In this document: positions 10,800-22,950 of the stretch, one piece after another
Layout: the number at the start of each line of letters is the position of its first letter
Position numbering within the stretch: the first letter of the stretch is position 1
Source: Loripinus fragilis
Taxonomy: Eukaryota > Mollusca > Bivalvia > Lucinida > Lucinidae
Direction of reading: 5' to 3'
Length of the DNA: 64,000 nt
Assembly (NCBI GenBank): GCA_964019695.1
Contig: OZ026515.1
Coordinates: 142,225,549-142,289,548, forward strand
Position numbers and translations under genes: made by a program
The notes under the pieces: generated by a model
Seen by the model: only the letters and a program-made list of their open reading frames with translations
Databases searched by the model: none
Told to the model about the DNA's origin: nothing

Positions 10800-12070
10800 C
10801 AACGTATATTTAGACAGGAAATAAAATATAATATTGAAGGGGCCTAACACCGCAATTCAATAAACCCATAACTTAAATCGACTTAAGCCCGGACTGATTT
10901 CAAGATACCCAGAGTTGGAGTCATAGCGGTTTTACTGTAATTGACGCAACTCTAAATAAATGCCTAGACGTCGCGTCAGATGTTGGTGTTAATTTGTGTA
11001 ACGTCAAAAGTTGTTTAACACGTCAAACAATGAGATTTTCACAGATAAGAGAGGCGATCTTCCTTGCGTTAATATTTCGAAGCACACATGCCCAGTTGTA
11101 AAATGATCAGATGAAAAGTTTGTTTTGGTTTATATATATGTAAGTTTTTAAAGGTTTTACGAGTAGAATTACAATAAGTAGGGTATACCCAGGTAAGCAC
11201 AATTTTTTTCAGTAGTAAATGCGATTGGTCGGTCGGTGCTTATTAACTACATGAATCTATTCTCGTTGCAGTAGACTTCAATGGACAGACGGACGGACAG
11301 ACAGGGTGATTATAGGTCTTAAGGATATCTTCGATGCACACACCTTTGCATGTTTTATATTAAAATTAGCCAATACGTAAGCGTTTGGTACTTATCGCCT
11401 TGTCCGGCAACTAGGACTTGCGACTCGGGAATGTCTGTGTAATGGTACAGGCTCGTCAGAGTAAAGTATGAATGTAGATGATAAATAGCTGTAGAATTGA
11501 GACCTCTATCACCGCTTGATACATGTATGTCAGCATCCGCATTTTCACGAGGCGTTTGCGTATATGCGATAATGACCAACATATCGCCAAGAGTTAGTGT
11601 TGGCCCAAACAAACATGTAGACACAAATGAATGAAAACAACAAAGAAATTAATTTATTTGAGATTCGGGCACGTCACGTTTGACTTTCATACACACCCTT
11701 TTCATCGTATGGCTTCCAATAAGTTGACTAGCAATATGATGTACAGTCTCGGGACATGGAGTTGTTTGCCACTTTGCGACGTCGCCGCTTGAAACAAGAC
11801 CTTTCTAGAATTTTGTAAAAAATACCATGACAAACTTAATGGGTTAAATTTTATAAAACTTACAGGGATAAAGAGCAAATAGAGAGCAGTAATATACAAT
11901 AAATGATTAAAATAATTACACTTTTGGTTCTCAAGTAGAACGCATTTAAAACTATACAAATGCCAGCACATGAGCTTTTAGGACGTATCGCATATGCGCA
12001 AAAGCCTCTTTTAAACGCCCATGCTGACATATCCAGCAATATAAGAGGTCTAAACTTTGGTCTGAGACTT
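10800..12070. other. Unassigned stretch
   Basis: I see no gene or complete element. The short open frames at 11355-11624 and 11702-11971 on the minus strand carry no motif I recognise. Confidence 0.4.
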
Positions 12071-12165
12071 CATCTACATCCATATTTTTTGTATGCGAAC
12101 AGCAAATGATCTGGCGAGTCTTTGTGTTTGCACAAGCTCGTCTCTATAAAGCGATAGGTACCAAA
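11990..12165. repeat. GCTCGTCT palindromic repeat, partial copy
   Basis: TGTATGCGAACAGCAAATGA and CACAAGCTCGTCTCTATAAA match fragments near 38210 and 43480-43620. Confidence 0.45.
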
Positions 12166-12176
12166 ATGTTTGGCTG

Positions 12177-12426
12177 CAGTGGCGGATCCATAGGGGTTCA
12201 GGGGGTTCGCTCGAACTCCCATCCCCGCTACCGTTTTTAAATATCCGATGAAAATGAAATAATTTGGTCTCAGTGAGACCAAATTATTTCATTTTCATCG
12301 GATATCAAATTATTTCATTTTCATCGGATATTTAAGAAAAAAATGAGATAAAATTAGCAAAGCGAACCACCCACATCTTTATACGGCATATGAACCCCCT
12401 TTCCAGAAATCCTGGATCCGCCCCTG
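12177..12426. mobile_element. CAG-ended GGCGGATC MITE, copy 2
   Basis: The left end is CAGTGGCGGATCCATAGG and the inverted right end CAGGGGCGGATCCAGGAT. Flanking pentamers GGCTG and TGCTG match at four of five positions. Its interior contains a perfect 32-bp-arm palindrome followed by a direct copy of one arm. Confidence 0.7.
12241..12305. repeat. Perfect palindrome with 32-bp arms
   Basis: The arms 12241-12272 and 12274-12305 are exact reverse complements around a single G. A further direct copy of most of the right arm follows at about 12306-12332. Confidence 0.97.
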
Positions 12427-12429
12427 TGC

Positions 12430-13820
12430 TGTTTGCAGACAAGGAGATCAGATTGCCTGACAGCACCGTCGCCACCCGCTAAGCATAGACGTTCTGTTTT
12501 CAAGCGTTGCGTTTTGTAGGTATGCTAAACCATACGGATCATAACTGTCATAAGTAATTTTGATTGGTTTAATTAGGTAATGATTAAATAATGAGTCAAG
12601 TCATATGTTACACCTGTCAATCTAGGTGAAGATATCAATGTCAAATATGGCTAGCTTATTTACGAATGCATGTTTATAAGTTGCTCTCTTATAAAAGTTT
12701 GCGGGTCACTTTCTTCAGTGTGAGACCATTTTGTTGAAAATTATAAACAAACAGTGTAGGCACAGCTGACATGGCTAAAGAGGGTCTGTAATATCTGCAA
12801 GTCCAAAATAAATGTTTGAATCGGTTTATATTAATGATGTGTTTTGAGTTTCTCATTGTTTGGGTTGGGAAATAACAAAATGAATGTTTGATTATGCCCT
12901 CTTATCTTGTATGTACTCTGATCAGGGAACAGTCCGATATGGGTTCAGATTTTAAGCAATATAAGCTACCCATGAACCTACGCAGACGAGAGAGTAGACT
13001 ACTAAAGTCGTGACTGGCGGGAAATGGGGTAATTCCTCTATCCGAGTGCAAAGTCAGCGATTTCTGGTCCGTTTCTTTAATGCCCCTATTCCACACAGAC
13101 CACGAATCCCCCGATTAATCAAGCATCGATAAATGTTAGGATTCGTGGTTCAACTCATTCGTGATGTTCTACGAATCAGTTACGAATCAGAATATTCGCG
13201 TGATTCGGCTGGATTCGGCCTGAGTCGCCACGATACTGTGCCGAATTCACTACGATTTTGGAAATAGTGAAATACGTAGCCCGTTGTATACTTGTGACTC
13301 ATAAACTTTGGCATTTGTGAAGACCAAGATGAAATGCCGCATAATAGCCGAATGATCTTATATATCCTTATAGATATGACGAGTCAATTTCTATTTTAGG
13401 GCTGTTTTGGTGGTTCTAACCTTTCTTATTTCAATTTAAATAGAAAATTCTATAGCAAGCAGTGGAGTTCCTGCGCCATACACATATAGGACAAACACAC
13501 ATGTTAACAAATGAAGAGACTGGCTGTTTGAGCTTGATCCAGGCTAAGAGGTTTTCATTGCATACACCGTATGGGCAGAATGTGCCAAACAGACTCCACA
13601 TAATTTGAGCCATAGGGAAGGGCAACGCTTTTATGTAATGTTTTGTACATACTTAGCATAACAAGCAGGCGTTAAACGCAATTTCACATGTCTACAAGGG
13701 TTTCGTTTACTGTTGTATAATTGAAAAGCAATGCGTTTTATATTTCTACACACATCATCATCTTAGTACATATCTAATTAACGAGCAGTAAATATCACGA
13801 ATGCATTAGTACGTATGATA
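12430..13820. other. Unassigned stretch
   Basis: No gene is visible. At 13080-13260 there is a cluster of short ACGAATC/GATTCG words that read as loose palindromes. A diverged AAGACCAAGATGAAATGCCGC motif of the hairpin MITE lies at about 13318-13345. Confidence 0.4.
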
Positions 13821-13822
13821 TA

Positions 13823-13982
13823 TAGAGAATACTAGGTGAGTGTCTTTTGATATTAAGTTTACCAGGCAAGGCTTTGAGAACGCTTGTTGACATCGCGAGG
13901 CTTGCCGAGCGATTCAACAAGCGTTCTCAAAGCCGAGCCTGGTAAACTTGATATCAAAAGACGCGAACCTGGTATTCTATTT
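13823..13982. mobile_element. Foldback element, arms about 75 bp
   Basis: The two halves are reverse complements with few mismatches. Shared arm words include CTTTTGATAT, AAGTTTACCAGGC and GGCTTTGAGAACGCTTGTTGA. The centre, GCGAGGCTTGCCGAGCG, is itself partly self-complementary. No open frame and no clear target duplication were seen. Confidence 0.85.
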
Positions 13983-14250
13983 ATCAGTTTACCCATTGTT
14001 TCCCTTTTAAAACTAGCGATTATGACGTAAAATTTCGATTTTTGTGTTGATTCAGCGTCATTAGCGACGTCATTCAAAAAGTGCAACGTCATCATGACCT
14101 GATAAAGGTAACATGCCGTGAGATAGGAGACGTTTATTAGGTCATGTTGAAACAATTCAGTTAATATTAGGAGTGACTGATAAACTGACATTACTATGTG
14201 TTGTAACTTTTTCAGGAAAAAGATTCTATCATACGCAAGGACAATATAGG

Positions 14251-14327
14251 CTTAACCCATTTAAGCCTGGCGTCCTTTTATGGGATATCGGCAAACAGTG
14301 CATAACTAGACAGACGCCGCGTTCTGT
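14251..14327. mobile_element. piggyBac-like hairpin MITE, truncated copy 3
   Basis: It starts TTAACCCATTTAAGCCTGGCG, reaches GACGCCGCGTTCTGTG, then stops where a minus-strand copy of SINE-like family 1 begins. The second half is missing. Confidence 0.6.
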
Positions 14328-14514
14328 GCTTGTACCTTGTTCTTGTTATACTTACTTTGTGTCCTTTCCAGTTCTGCAACCATCCTGATTGGTAAGAGAG
14401 AGAGAGAGCTGCTTTATTTTAATGCACTGTGACTGTTAGTGTTTTGTGGCGTTTCTTGATGGTACCGTGGGCTTGTCTGCAGTGTGTGATTGTGGTATCA
14501 CCTGCTCATACTCA
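14328..14514 (-). mobile_element. SINE-like family 1, copy
   Basis: Read on the minus strand it begins GGTGAGTATGAGCAGGTGAT, then ACCACAATCACACACTGCAG, and ends near GAAAGGACACAAAGTAAGTA. This matches at least ten other copies. The element has no coding capacity, and its head does not show convincing tRNA promoter boxes. Confidence 0.7.
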
Positions 14515-15439
14515 CCAACGTTTTTATAAGAAAATGGAAGCGTACAGTGTGCCTCTAACCATTTATTGCAGGAGTATGCTTCCCGACCTTTGCTTTCTTA
14601 CTTACTCTTAATAAACGCCATTAATGTTTTTGTTCATTAAAGTTTATACTTTGAAAACTTAGAAGATGCCTTATACTTTGAAGAGGGTGGTGGCAGAATA
14701 AGCCAGGAACACTCATAGGATAACTGTAGAACAGAGCTTTAACAGACAAACTATGTCTGGGGTTGTTTTTCAACACTTTGTGGCTATAACTCAAAGGGAT
14801 TTAAATAATAAATAAGCTCTTGACAATCTGATTGATTTAACCATTATACTGTCACAAGTAATTTCCAATGGGCATATCTGCTATGCTTAAGACGTACAAA
14901 TAAGCATATTAAACAAGAGACTAATGCCATTTTAGACATGATAAAACTAATAGAAAGAGACATACATAAATTGCCATGTACTAGTTACCCATTAGATGTT
15001 CTTGCTGAAACATTTATGAAACTCCACTAATTTGTTAAAGAAGCTATCGATTGTCCCGTAAAGCGCTATCTACACATATCAGCTGTTACCATTGTTAGGT
15101 GTATGAACAATGCATGAAATTGACAAGTGTCATTGCAAGTCTTTTGAATTAATTAAATAAAACACGATAAAATAAGTATTCTGATATACTATCTTATTGA
15201 TAACATTATCTTTAACAATTCACATAGAGTTGCTATGCAAAAACCAAAGTACAATAAATTATAGGTCCTATCACCAAACAAGAATAAAACCCAAACAAAA
15301 CAAACAAATAAAAACAGACACAACAATATCAACAAACACTATATAAAAACAGTAAGCAACAACAGTAATCAAAATCAACAATAAAACACAAAATAAAGAT
15401 GACAAACTAAACTAACAAACAAACGCAATAGCAAGGCAG

Positions 15440-15456
15440 TCAATCAAAATCCACAG

Positions 15457-15540
<84 letters not shown>
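15440..15540. repeat. (AC)n microsatellite
   Basis: About 40 AC units at 15458-15540, preceded by a 200-base A-rich low-complexity stretch full of AACAAAC words. Confidence 0.97.
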
Positions 15541-15542
<2 letters not shown>

Positions 15543-15707
15543 ATTGCCACCGAGTAGATGAGCCAAAATAGCACCTGCAAATCAATAAGACATACACACA
15601 AGCAATCAGCCAGCCGTTCCTTCTCCATCGAGATTTGCCACACTAGAAAGATTTTCATAATAAAACCAGGACCACATACGAACAAGGGCTAGCTCAGAAA
15701 TACCCAA

Positions 15708-16000
15708 AAAGCAAGTGGGTATGATCAGGAAATACCACAATCACACACTGCAGACCAGACCACGGCCCCATGGGGGAGAGCTTCTGAACACTAACAGTGA
15801 CAAGACACCAGGGAGACAATTAAAGTAAAGCAACCAGCTCTCCCTTCCCCATCAACATGATTCCAAAACTAGTAGGACTTATAGTATAGCATAACAAAAC
15901 AAGGACCAAACACAGAACCCCCACAAACAATGGGAGCAACATTAAACAATAAATCATCAACAACAGAGCCACCGTCTTAAAACGGACAGCAACATTAGCC
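15708..16000 (+). mobile_element. SINE-like family 1, long copy
   Basis: The copy runs from AAGTGGGTATGATCAGGAAA through CTGCAGACC, ATTAAAGTAAAGCAACCAGC and AAACAATGGGAGCAACA to CCGTCTTAAAACGGACAGCA. Together with the copies at 25250 and 55590 it defines a body of about 290 bases. Confidence 0.7.
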
Positions 16001-16529
16001 ACTGGCGGGTGGGAGGGGATGGGGTGGGGGCTTAAATGCATTTTACTGGTACCAAACCTTGACTTTAGATTATGTTTTTTTAAAGCACAAAACCTATTCT
16101 CCCACCAGATTTGAACAGCTTTAAGGCTAAAACTATACACCATAGTATTTTTTACTATACATTAATGATACTGTTAATGCAATAGTCTTTTCGATCAAGT
16201 TTATTGATGTTGATAATCCCCTTGCAGTAATATTTTTTAATACTTCCTGTCCAAGTTAACAAGGTGGGCTGCCACTTGGCTTGTAACTTTTAACCCAACC
16301 AAACACCAAACCCTATCACCCACCCATGTATATGCAAAACTGTCAAGATAACTAATTTTGATTCACACAAGCAACTTACAATCTATTTTTCTAGTGATAG
16401 TACATGGCACCAACATCTTAGTCACAAAAAGAAAAGGCATGGTCAAGGATCAATGTTATGAGAAAACTTAAAATCAAATTAGCAGACAATCTCAGAAACC
16501 ATTTATTTTACATTCATTAGATTTATACT

Positions 16530-17240
16530 CGAATAGGGTGATGTTGTATGGAACAACTGTTCACAGTACAAAAAGATGAACTGGAGAAAATACAAATTCA
16601 GACAACAAGAATAGCCATAGGGACAACCAACTAATATCAATTAATGCACTCTATAATGAAACTCAGTTTGAAACTCTACACCAAGGAAAGCAAAATCACC
16701 AGCTTACACTCTTTTATAAAATATCCAATAATCTTACTCCCCATTATCTCTCATCTCTTATCCTCAGCCTGTCCTTTAACCTACGTAACTCTAATGATCT
16801 TTAGACATTCGAAGCAAGCGGCCGATAAGAGGATGGAATAGCTTGTATGAGGAAGTGAAATCCAGCGATTCTATAAACTCTTTCAAGCACCAATTGAAAA
16901 AAGACCAAAACAGTCCCAAAAGACTATTACCCTGGTAAACGAAAGCACAAATTTTACGCCTACGAGCCAACTGCAGTGCACTAAACTTTAATCTTTTACT
17001 AGAAACATAGCAGACTCAACACTGTGGAAGCATTGAGGACTCCAACCACTCCTTTTTCCATTGTGGATACTAGACAGTTCAACGAAATGCCCTCCTCAAT
17101 GTTACTTCAGCTCTTTAAGGTGTTTTCTGTTTGGGGACACGTAAGTATTTGTATTTATTTTCACGAAAACAGATCCAAACTGCCAAGTTATGAGTATATG
17201 ATATTTTTTAAACTTGTAAAGAAAAGAACTCTATAAGTTA
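16530..17240 (+). pseudogene. LINE ORF2 C-terminal remnant
   Basis: Interrupted frames read as the tail of a non-LTR reverse transcriptase protein. They include ELEKIQIQTTRIAIG near 16570, SLYEEVKSSDSINSFKHQLK near 16840, an LRLRANCSALNFNLF segment near 16955, and a Cys/His cluster CGSIEDSNHSFFHCGY near 17025-17072, the position where such proteins carry a terminal CCHC-like knuckle. Several stops and frame changes lie between these pieces. It is a different LINE lineage from that at 18.3 kb, judging by the tail residues. It cannot encode a functional protein. Confidence 0.7.
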
Positions 17241-17403
17241 TTAGCTTTTGTTCTAACCTTTGATATTTAACATGCCGATAATGTACTTGTGATTGTTTAG
17301 TGAAATAAAATATGTTTAAGCTAAATCTGCCACCTGGCTAAACCTATACACCAAACAAACACCAGTGTACTCTTTATATACAGTAAAGCAATTTCTGGTT
17401 ATC

Positions 17404-17600
17404 AAAATAAGCCTAGCTTATTAGGGACATAACTCAAATCAGACGCCACAAAACGCGGCGTCTAATCAGGGTCTCCACATGTTTGCTAGAATTGTTCTAT
17501 TAAAATTTGAATAAAATGAAAAAAATACCACACCATAGCCATTAAAATTGAAATGGACTGGTCAAATTGATTAAAAGGGGGAAATTTCGTTGGGTGACAA
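17404..17600. mobile_element. piggyBac-like hairpin MITE, copy 4
   Basis: The hairpin GACGCCACAAAACGCGGCGTC is followed by GGGTCTCCAC and the ATTAAAATTTGAATAAAATG interior seen in copy 1. The ends are eroded. Confidence 0.6.
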
Positions 17601-18320
17601 TGTTACTGAGTTATTAACGTGCTGATGAGTCCGGTACTCAATCAACGATCCATAAACGACAGTAATCTATGAAACGTCATTGGTTGCTGCTGATACCATT
17701 GTATATACCATGTGCCCCTTTATGCCTCGTGACTTACATATTTGAACCGGTTAGAGTGACTTTTCATTTTAGGTGACAATTCTAAACGTTTCTTTGGCAT
17801 TCAATGACGTAACATGCAAACGTGTACATTTAGGTGACTTCCAATGCAATCACTGTACAGTCCACAGGTGGCACCCAGTGTAAGATGACAAGGGTGAGAT
17901 AAATAATAGTTATGACATGGAATATCTCACGTGATTACTAATCGGCGGTGTTTTAAACGGTGGCTGTGATTTTTGACTTTTTACTACGAATCTGATGAAC
18001 TGAGAAATCTTATTTTAGCAGTGTTTAATATATATGGAATTATTTGGAACGTACTGAGTTTTCTTCTGAGATAAGAAAGTTTATTTATATGCATTTTGAA
18101 AATTGCCGCTAAACAAAGGATCTAACATCCTTAAATAGACTAACAACTGCCCAACTAACTCGCCCTAACGGTCAAGACTTAAACTTTGGATGAATTATAA
18201 CGGTTTGGGCAGCTAGGTTCATGACCAAAAAACCGTCACGCTTGAATGAGTACACTGCCGGTTACCAGTCCTTTATTTAACAAGATATTGAGAGTTATTA
18301 AGAGAGGGTCCAGCGATATA
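17600..18320. other. Stretch before the LINE, possibly its 5' UTR
   Basis: No open frame is recognisable. The LINE 5' boundary could not be placed because no second copy of this part is in the window. Confidence 0.35.
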
Positions 18321-18321
18321 C

Positions 18322-19366
18322 TTGACATTACACTTTATTGAGAGAACAGAACAGAACAGAGTACCAACAGCAATGAACACCACTTCAGTTATCAAATCAG
18401 ATAACGCAGCGTTTGTCGACAGCATTATGTCCAGTCAAAGTGTTGTCCCTGTTGAAAATGTGATATGCACACAGAATATCCCCAACCACACGCCTAGTGC
18501 AGACACACACAAGCGACATCTTTCTACAGATAGCGAAGATGAGTTGCCCACCATACGGGGGCCTGGTGAACAAAAGAGTAGGGATATCCAAGACCCTTTT
18601 GAACTGATGACTGCACGTTTTGTAGACCTTAAGCGATACTTGGCAAGCACATTAGACTCAAAATTCGAGAATTTCGAGTCTCGACTTAAGATCGCTATTA
18701 TGGTTACAAGGAAAGAATAGATACAATCAGTGCAAAAAGAACTGAATGATCGGATTAATGAGCTGTCCAAAAGCATAGAGGACAAGATCCAGGATAATAT
18801 GAACAAAAAGTAAGTCCCGTTTTACAGAAAGTGAAGAGCGATATTAAATCTGATATTAAATCTGAGCTGAAAAAGGACACAGAACAGCTGCAAGACGACG
18901 CGTTGAAACTTCGAAAGAGCTATGCTGATGCAGCTGCAAGTGTTACTGAAAATGATTTGCTTATGAGAAAAATAGTAATAAGAAACTTGAAGATTGGCCA
19001 GAGATAATCTTCAGATAAGCAAATTACAGCCAATAATATAAAGTAAACTCACTATTTCGAGATAGACTAAAATTGACTAGTGTGAAAGTAACTGCTGCTG
19101 GACGCAAGCAAACCAGAGGTGGAAAACCAGGATTAATTATTGCGACTGTTGAGACAGCTGAGGAAAAACCTTCCGTTATGCAACGTAAAAAGAACCTCAG
19201 AAAAACAAAACATTATGAATCAGTATATCTGGAAGACGAAAGTCCATCGGATCAGCGATTAACTGAGTCAAATATGAGAACTTTGCTAAAAGCCTGTGGA
19301 AAATCAAATGACAGCATCTCTCGAATGGTAGACTTTTCCAGAAAAAAACGATCCCGAAACTCTTAG
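18322..19366 (+). pseudogene. LINE ORF1, broken
   Basis: ORF1 proteins of such LINEs bind the element RNA. The first frame (18322-18720) encodes a polar N-terminal region. The same frame continues after a stop into a heptad-rich segment (KELNDRINELSKSIEDKIQD, about 18733-18810). Another frame continues with KSDIKSELKKDTEQLQDDAL and then KIVIRNLK at about 18970, which resembles the start of an RRM-like fold. The last part (19073-19366) contains basic and polar sequence ending near RMVDFSRKKRSRNS. At least two stops and two frame changes separate these pieces. The coiled coil followed by an RRM-like start is the L1-type ORF1 plan, which is an inference from pattern only. Confidence 0.65.
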
Positions 19367-19369
19367 AGG

Positions 19370-22300
19370 TGTATACCGTTTGGTGCTTGGAATGCCAGAG
19401 GTTGGTCTAAAGACAATCATACTAATTACAGATTTAGAGAGCTTATGGTACAAATACATGACTGTGATATAGTTGCAATTTGCGAAACTTTTTCTACGAG
19501 GAAATGAAACCTTATCTATTGAAAACTATACTTGGGTTGGTAATAATAGAATAAACCTCAATCCCAGTGCACGATGGGGCTCGGGAGGTGTGGGTGCATT
19601 TATTAAAAATGATTTTCTCACAAAATACACATTTGAGGCAGACAAAAGTTTAGAAGATATCCTGATTCTAAAGTTTACAAATCGATTGGACAAATTTGTG
19701 CTTTGTATAGGCTACCTGCCTCCAGATTTCTCAACGAAAGCTGTAAACAGAGATGCCTTTTTCAATGATTTGTCAAAAAAAGTTTACGAATATCAATCAG
19801 AAGGTGAGATTATCATTTGCGGAGACTTCAACGCCAGACTTGGCTCAGAATCAGACTATATTGAGGGAGTTGACGTCGTTAAACCAAGGATGGTTATTGA
19901 TACAACAACTAATAGCTATTGTGTCATTTTTTAGATTTTCTTATCGACTGCAACCTATGCATGCTCAATGGTAGACTGGGAACACATGACTTTACTCATA
20001 TATCCACACGAGGAAAATCAGTTGTGGATTATGTTTTCGTCCCTCATGAACAATTTGCAATTTTCAGTGAGTTTTCAGTGCAATCCATGTCAGATATAAT
20101 GGGTGAATATAATTTGCATGATTACAAATCATCTGATCACTCAATATTACTATGGAGTAAACGAATATCATGTGACATCGATACGTTGAACCAGACCATG
20201 GATTCTTCAAATCCCAGTCCAATAAACGATAAGAAACATGTGTATGATAACATCCCAGCGTCTTTCCTGAACTGTGGGAAGTCCTTGCAAATGATCTCGG
20301 ACTGTATACATAAAATCGAGCGAAACTTAGAACAGGATGCAAATATAACGGAAGCATACGCGTGTTTTGTAAGCCTTATACAGACAGAAATGAAAAATAA
20401 GTTTAAATGTATTCAAACTGGCCAAAGAAATGTAAAACCACATAAATCTAGGTCTAAACCCTTTTGGAATACGGAGCTTCAAGAATCATGGGACCAAGTT
20501 CATAGGGCTGTAAAAGAGTGGTTAAAATATCAGGGTGCTACCCCAACAAAGTGTTGCCTTCGCCTTGTTATTTACGAAGAAATTTTGATAAAATGTTATG
20601 AAAAGCAAAGCGTAGATATCAGTTAGCTGAACAACAAAGCTTACATGATAAGTTGTATCATATAGAAAATCCACGTGATTTTTGGAAAGAAATTGGTAAG
20701 CTTGGAATGTCAAATTATAGGAAGTCATGTATTCCATTTGAGGTTTTGGACCAGAATTCCATAAAGCGGACAAAAAATAGCGTATTAAATAGGTGGAAAT
20801 GTGATTATGAACATTTGTATAACGACGTGTCCTCAGACACCTTCAATGCTGATCATATACAGCGAATAAAGGGAAAATTGCAAACCCTGACGCCCCCGAC
20901 TTTCCTATTGCCGATTGCTCGACGACTCTGAATGAATTGATTTCATATGAAGAGGTCAGAAAATGTGTCTATGAAGCTAAACTTCGAAAAGCATCAGGCA
21001 TTGATAACATGTGTAGATTTGCTGTTCGAAATAATACACCTTGCGTTTAGTAGCGGCCGAGTTCCTAGTGAATGGTCAAAGGGTATCATTAAGCCCTCAC
21101 CTAAGGGTGAGGACTTAAGAAACCCTTGAAATTACCGCCCAATTACTATTATTTCGATACCGTGCAAAATTTATGCTAACCTGCTAAACAGGCGTTTGCT
21201 AAACTAGTTAGAGAGTAATGGGCTCCTTGCAGACGAGCAAAACGGCTTTAGGAGATATAGGAGCTGTCAGGATCATATATATGCATTAAATTCGCTGATT
21301 TAAAACAGAAAACTGAATAAAAAGGACACATATGCCTGCTTCGTGGATTGTAGAAAAGCGACGTTTGATACAGTCAACCGCGATAGTTTATGGTTCAAGC
21401 TAATGTCCTTAGGCATACAAGGCAAAATTCTACAAGCCATACAATCTCTTTATGTTGATGTTACATTTTCAGAAAGAATCAATCAGTACTTCACTGACTT
21501 TTTGCCTGTAACACAAGGCCTTAAGCAGGGCTGTGGTCTGTCACCAACGTTTTTCTCAATCTATGTTAACGACCTGGTAACAGAAATCAATGCCTTGAAT
21601 TGTGGTATTAGATTTGACAATAATGTTATCAGCATATTAATGTACGCTGATGATATAGTCCTTATTCCAGAATCAACAGATGAGCTACAGGTTATGCTGA
21701 ACAGTCTGAATAGTTGGTGCTGCAAATGGCGCCTAACCACCAATGAATCAAAAACCAAGGTTATACATTTTAGAAATAAGAACACGTTACAGACAGATAA
21801 TGTATTTAACTGCGGTGAAAACAATATTGTCTGTGTTTCTGAATATAAGTACCTTGGGTTTTGGTTTAACGGGCGCTTAGATATGGAAAAATCTGTAACA
21901 GAGATGACAAAAGCAGCTGGTCGAGCTCTAGGAGCTGATTATATGAAATATTTGTATGCAGGTGGTATGTCATATGAAGTACATACAAAACTGATAGAAA
22001 GAGTTGTAGAACCTGTTCTGTTCTATCGTTCTGGCATATGGGGTACCGGTAAATTTCCAAAGGTTCAACGAGTTTTGAATAAAGCATGCCAATATTTTCT
22101 CGAATAAAGCATGCCAATATTTTCTCGGGGTTTCAAAAAAATGCACCAAACACTGCTTCCAGGGGCGATATTGGCTGGGTATCTGCTGAAGTTAAGCAAA
22201 AGATTGAATGTGTTCGCTTGTGGTGTAGGCTAAAAACTATGCCAGAGGATAGAACAGCACATAAGGTTCATCAATGGTCATTCTCAATACGGCGCTCATG

Positions 22301-22792
22301 GAAAAATATTATGTTAAAACAGATTGATGACTTAGATTTACAATGTATGTTAGCACCAGTGTCTAATAAAACATTTTGTCTCAAACTAGCCAGAAATTTT
22401 TTAAACCAAATAGATCGACAGCTCTGGGAAGATCGTCTGTTGTGTAATGGCAGAGATGAATCCAATGGGAACAAATAACGCATATATAGAAATACAAAAC
22501 TACCCTTTGTACAGAATGTTACGTTAAATTAAATATGACACGGGATCACCAACGCATTCTTGCCCGATTTAGGAGCTGTAATCTTCCCTTAGCCATTAAA
22601 ACGGGTAGATTCACTAAGCCAAAAATACATTTAAATGAATGCTTGTGTGGCTTCTGTGAAGCATCCGTAAAAGAAGATGAATCACACTTGCTGATCACTT
22701 GTAGTTGCTATAGCGACTTAAGACACGAACTAAAGGCACCAACCAACCGCTTAAAGCTTTACGTCAGAGCCGTCATAGAGTCTGAGGCCTGA
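19370..22792 (+). pseudogene. LINE ORF2: endonuclease and reverse transcriptase, broken
   Basis: ORF2 nicks the target and copies the element RNA in place. Endonuclease motifs are visible: AWNARGW near 19388, DIVAICETF near 19467, ICGDFNARLG near 19820 and SDHSILLW near 20132. RT motifs follow: NYRPITI near 21133, GFRRYRSCQDHIYAL near 21246, QGLKQGCGLSPTFFSIYVND near 21516 and the catalytic YADD box near 21643. The thumb KYLGFWFNG is near 21847 and a Cys-rich tail CLCGFC...HLLITCSCY near 22645-22710. The longest intact piece, 21343-22107, covers the RT palm and keeps YADD. Frame changes occur near 19485, 19930, 20620 and 21000, stops near 21130 and 21205, and an exact 25-bp tandem duplication lies at 22077-22126. 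The coding tail ends LKLYVRAVIESEA. Confidence 0.85.
22077..22126. repeat. 25-bp exact tandem duplication inside the LINE RT region
   Basis: The unit from GAATAAAGCATGCC to TTTTCTC occurs twice head to tail at 22077-22101 and 22102-22126. Twenty-five is not a multiple of three, so it shifts the frame and creates the stop at 22105-22107. Confidence 0.95.
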
Positions 22793-22841
22793 CCCACCGT
22801 CGTGCAATTGAACAGGAAACCATAGCTATAACTCATGATTG

Positions 22842-22950
22842 GGTAAAACCTGTGTAAAACGGCCACTCATAAATAGACAGAACAAAGATCTTTATGACAA
22901 ATGGTAGCTTAATGAAGGTCGAAAGTATTGCAGAATGCTCCCCTTGGAAA
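22842..22950. mobile_element. CAGTA-ended MITE, left half
   Basis: GTAAAACCTGTGTAAAACGG through GGTCGAAAGTATTGCAGAAT matches the first half of the complete copy at 38420-38609. The right half is missing. Confidence 0.65.

Larger units (their letters stand above)
18322..22841 (+). mobile_element. Non-LTR retrotransposon (APE-type LINE), near full-length, broken
   Basis: The order is ORF1 (coiled coil, nucleic-acid-binding part), apurinic-type endonuclease, reverse transcriptase and C-terminal Cys-rich domain. The 3' end is bounded at or before 22841, where a CAGTA-type MITE fragment begins. The 3' end sequence recurs at 29.85, 53.34 and 56.94 kb. Stops, frame changes and a 25-bp tandem duplication have inactivated it. 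The clade is unresolved: the endonuclease-RT layout fits CR1, Jockey, L1 and Tx1 relatives. Confidence 0.9.
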
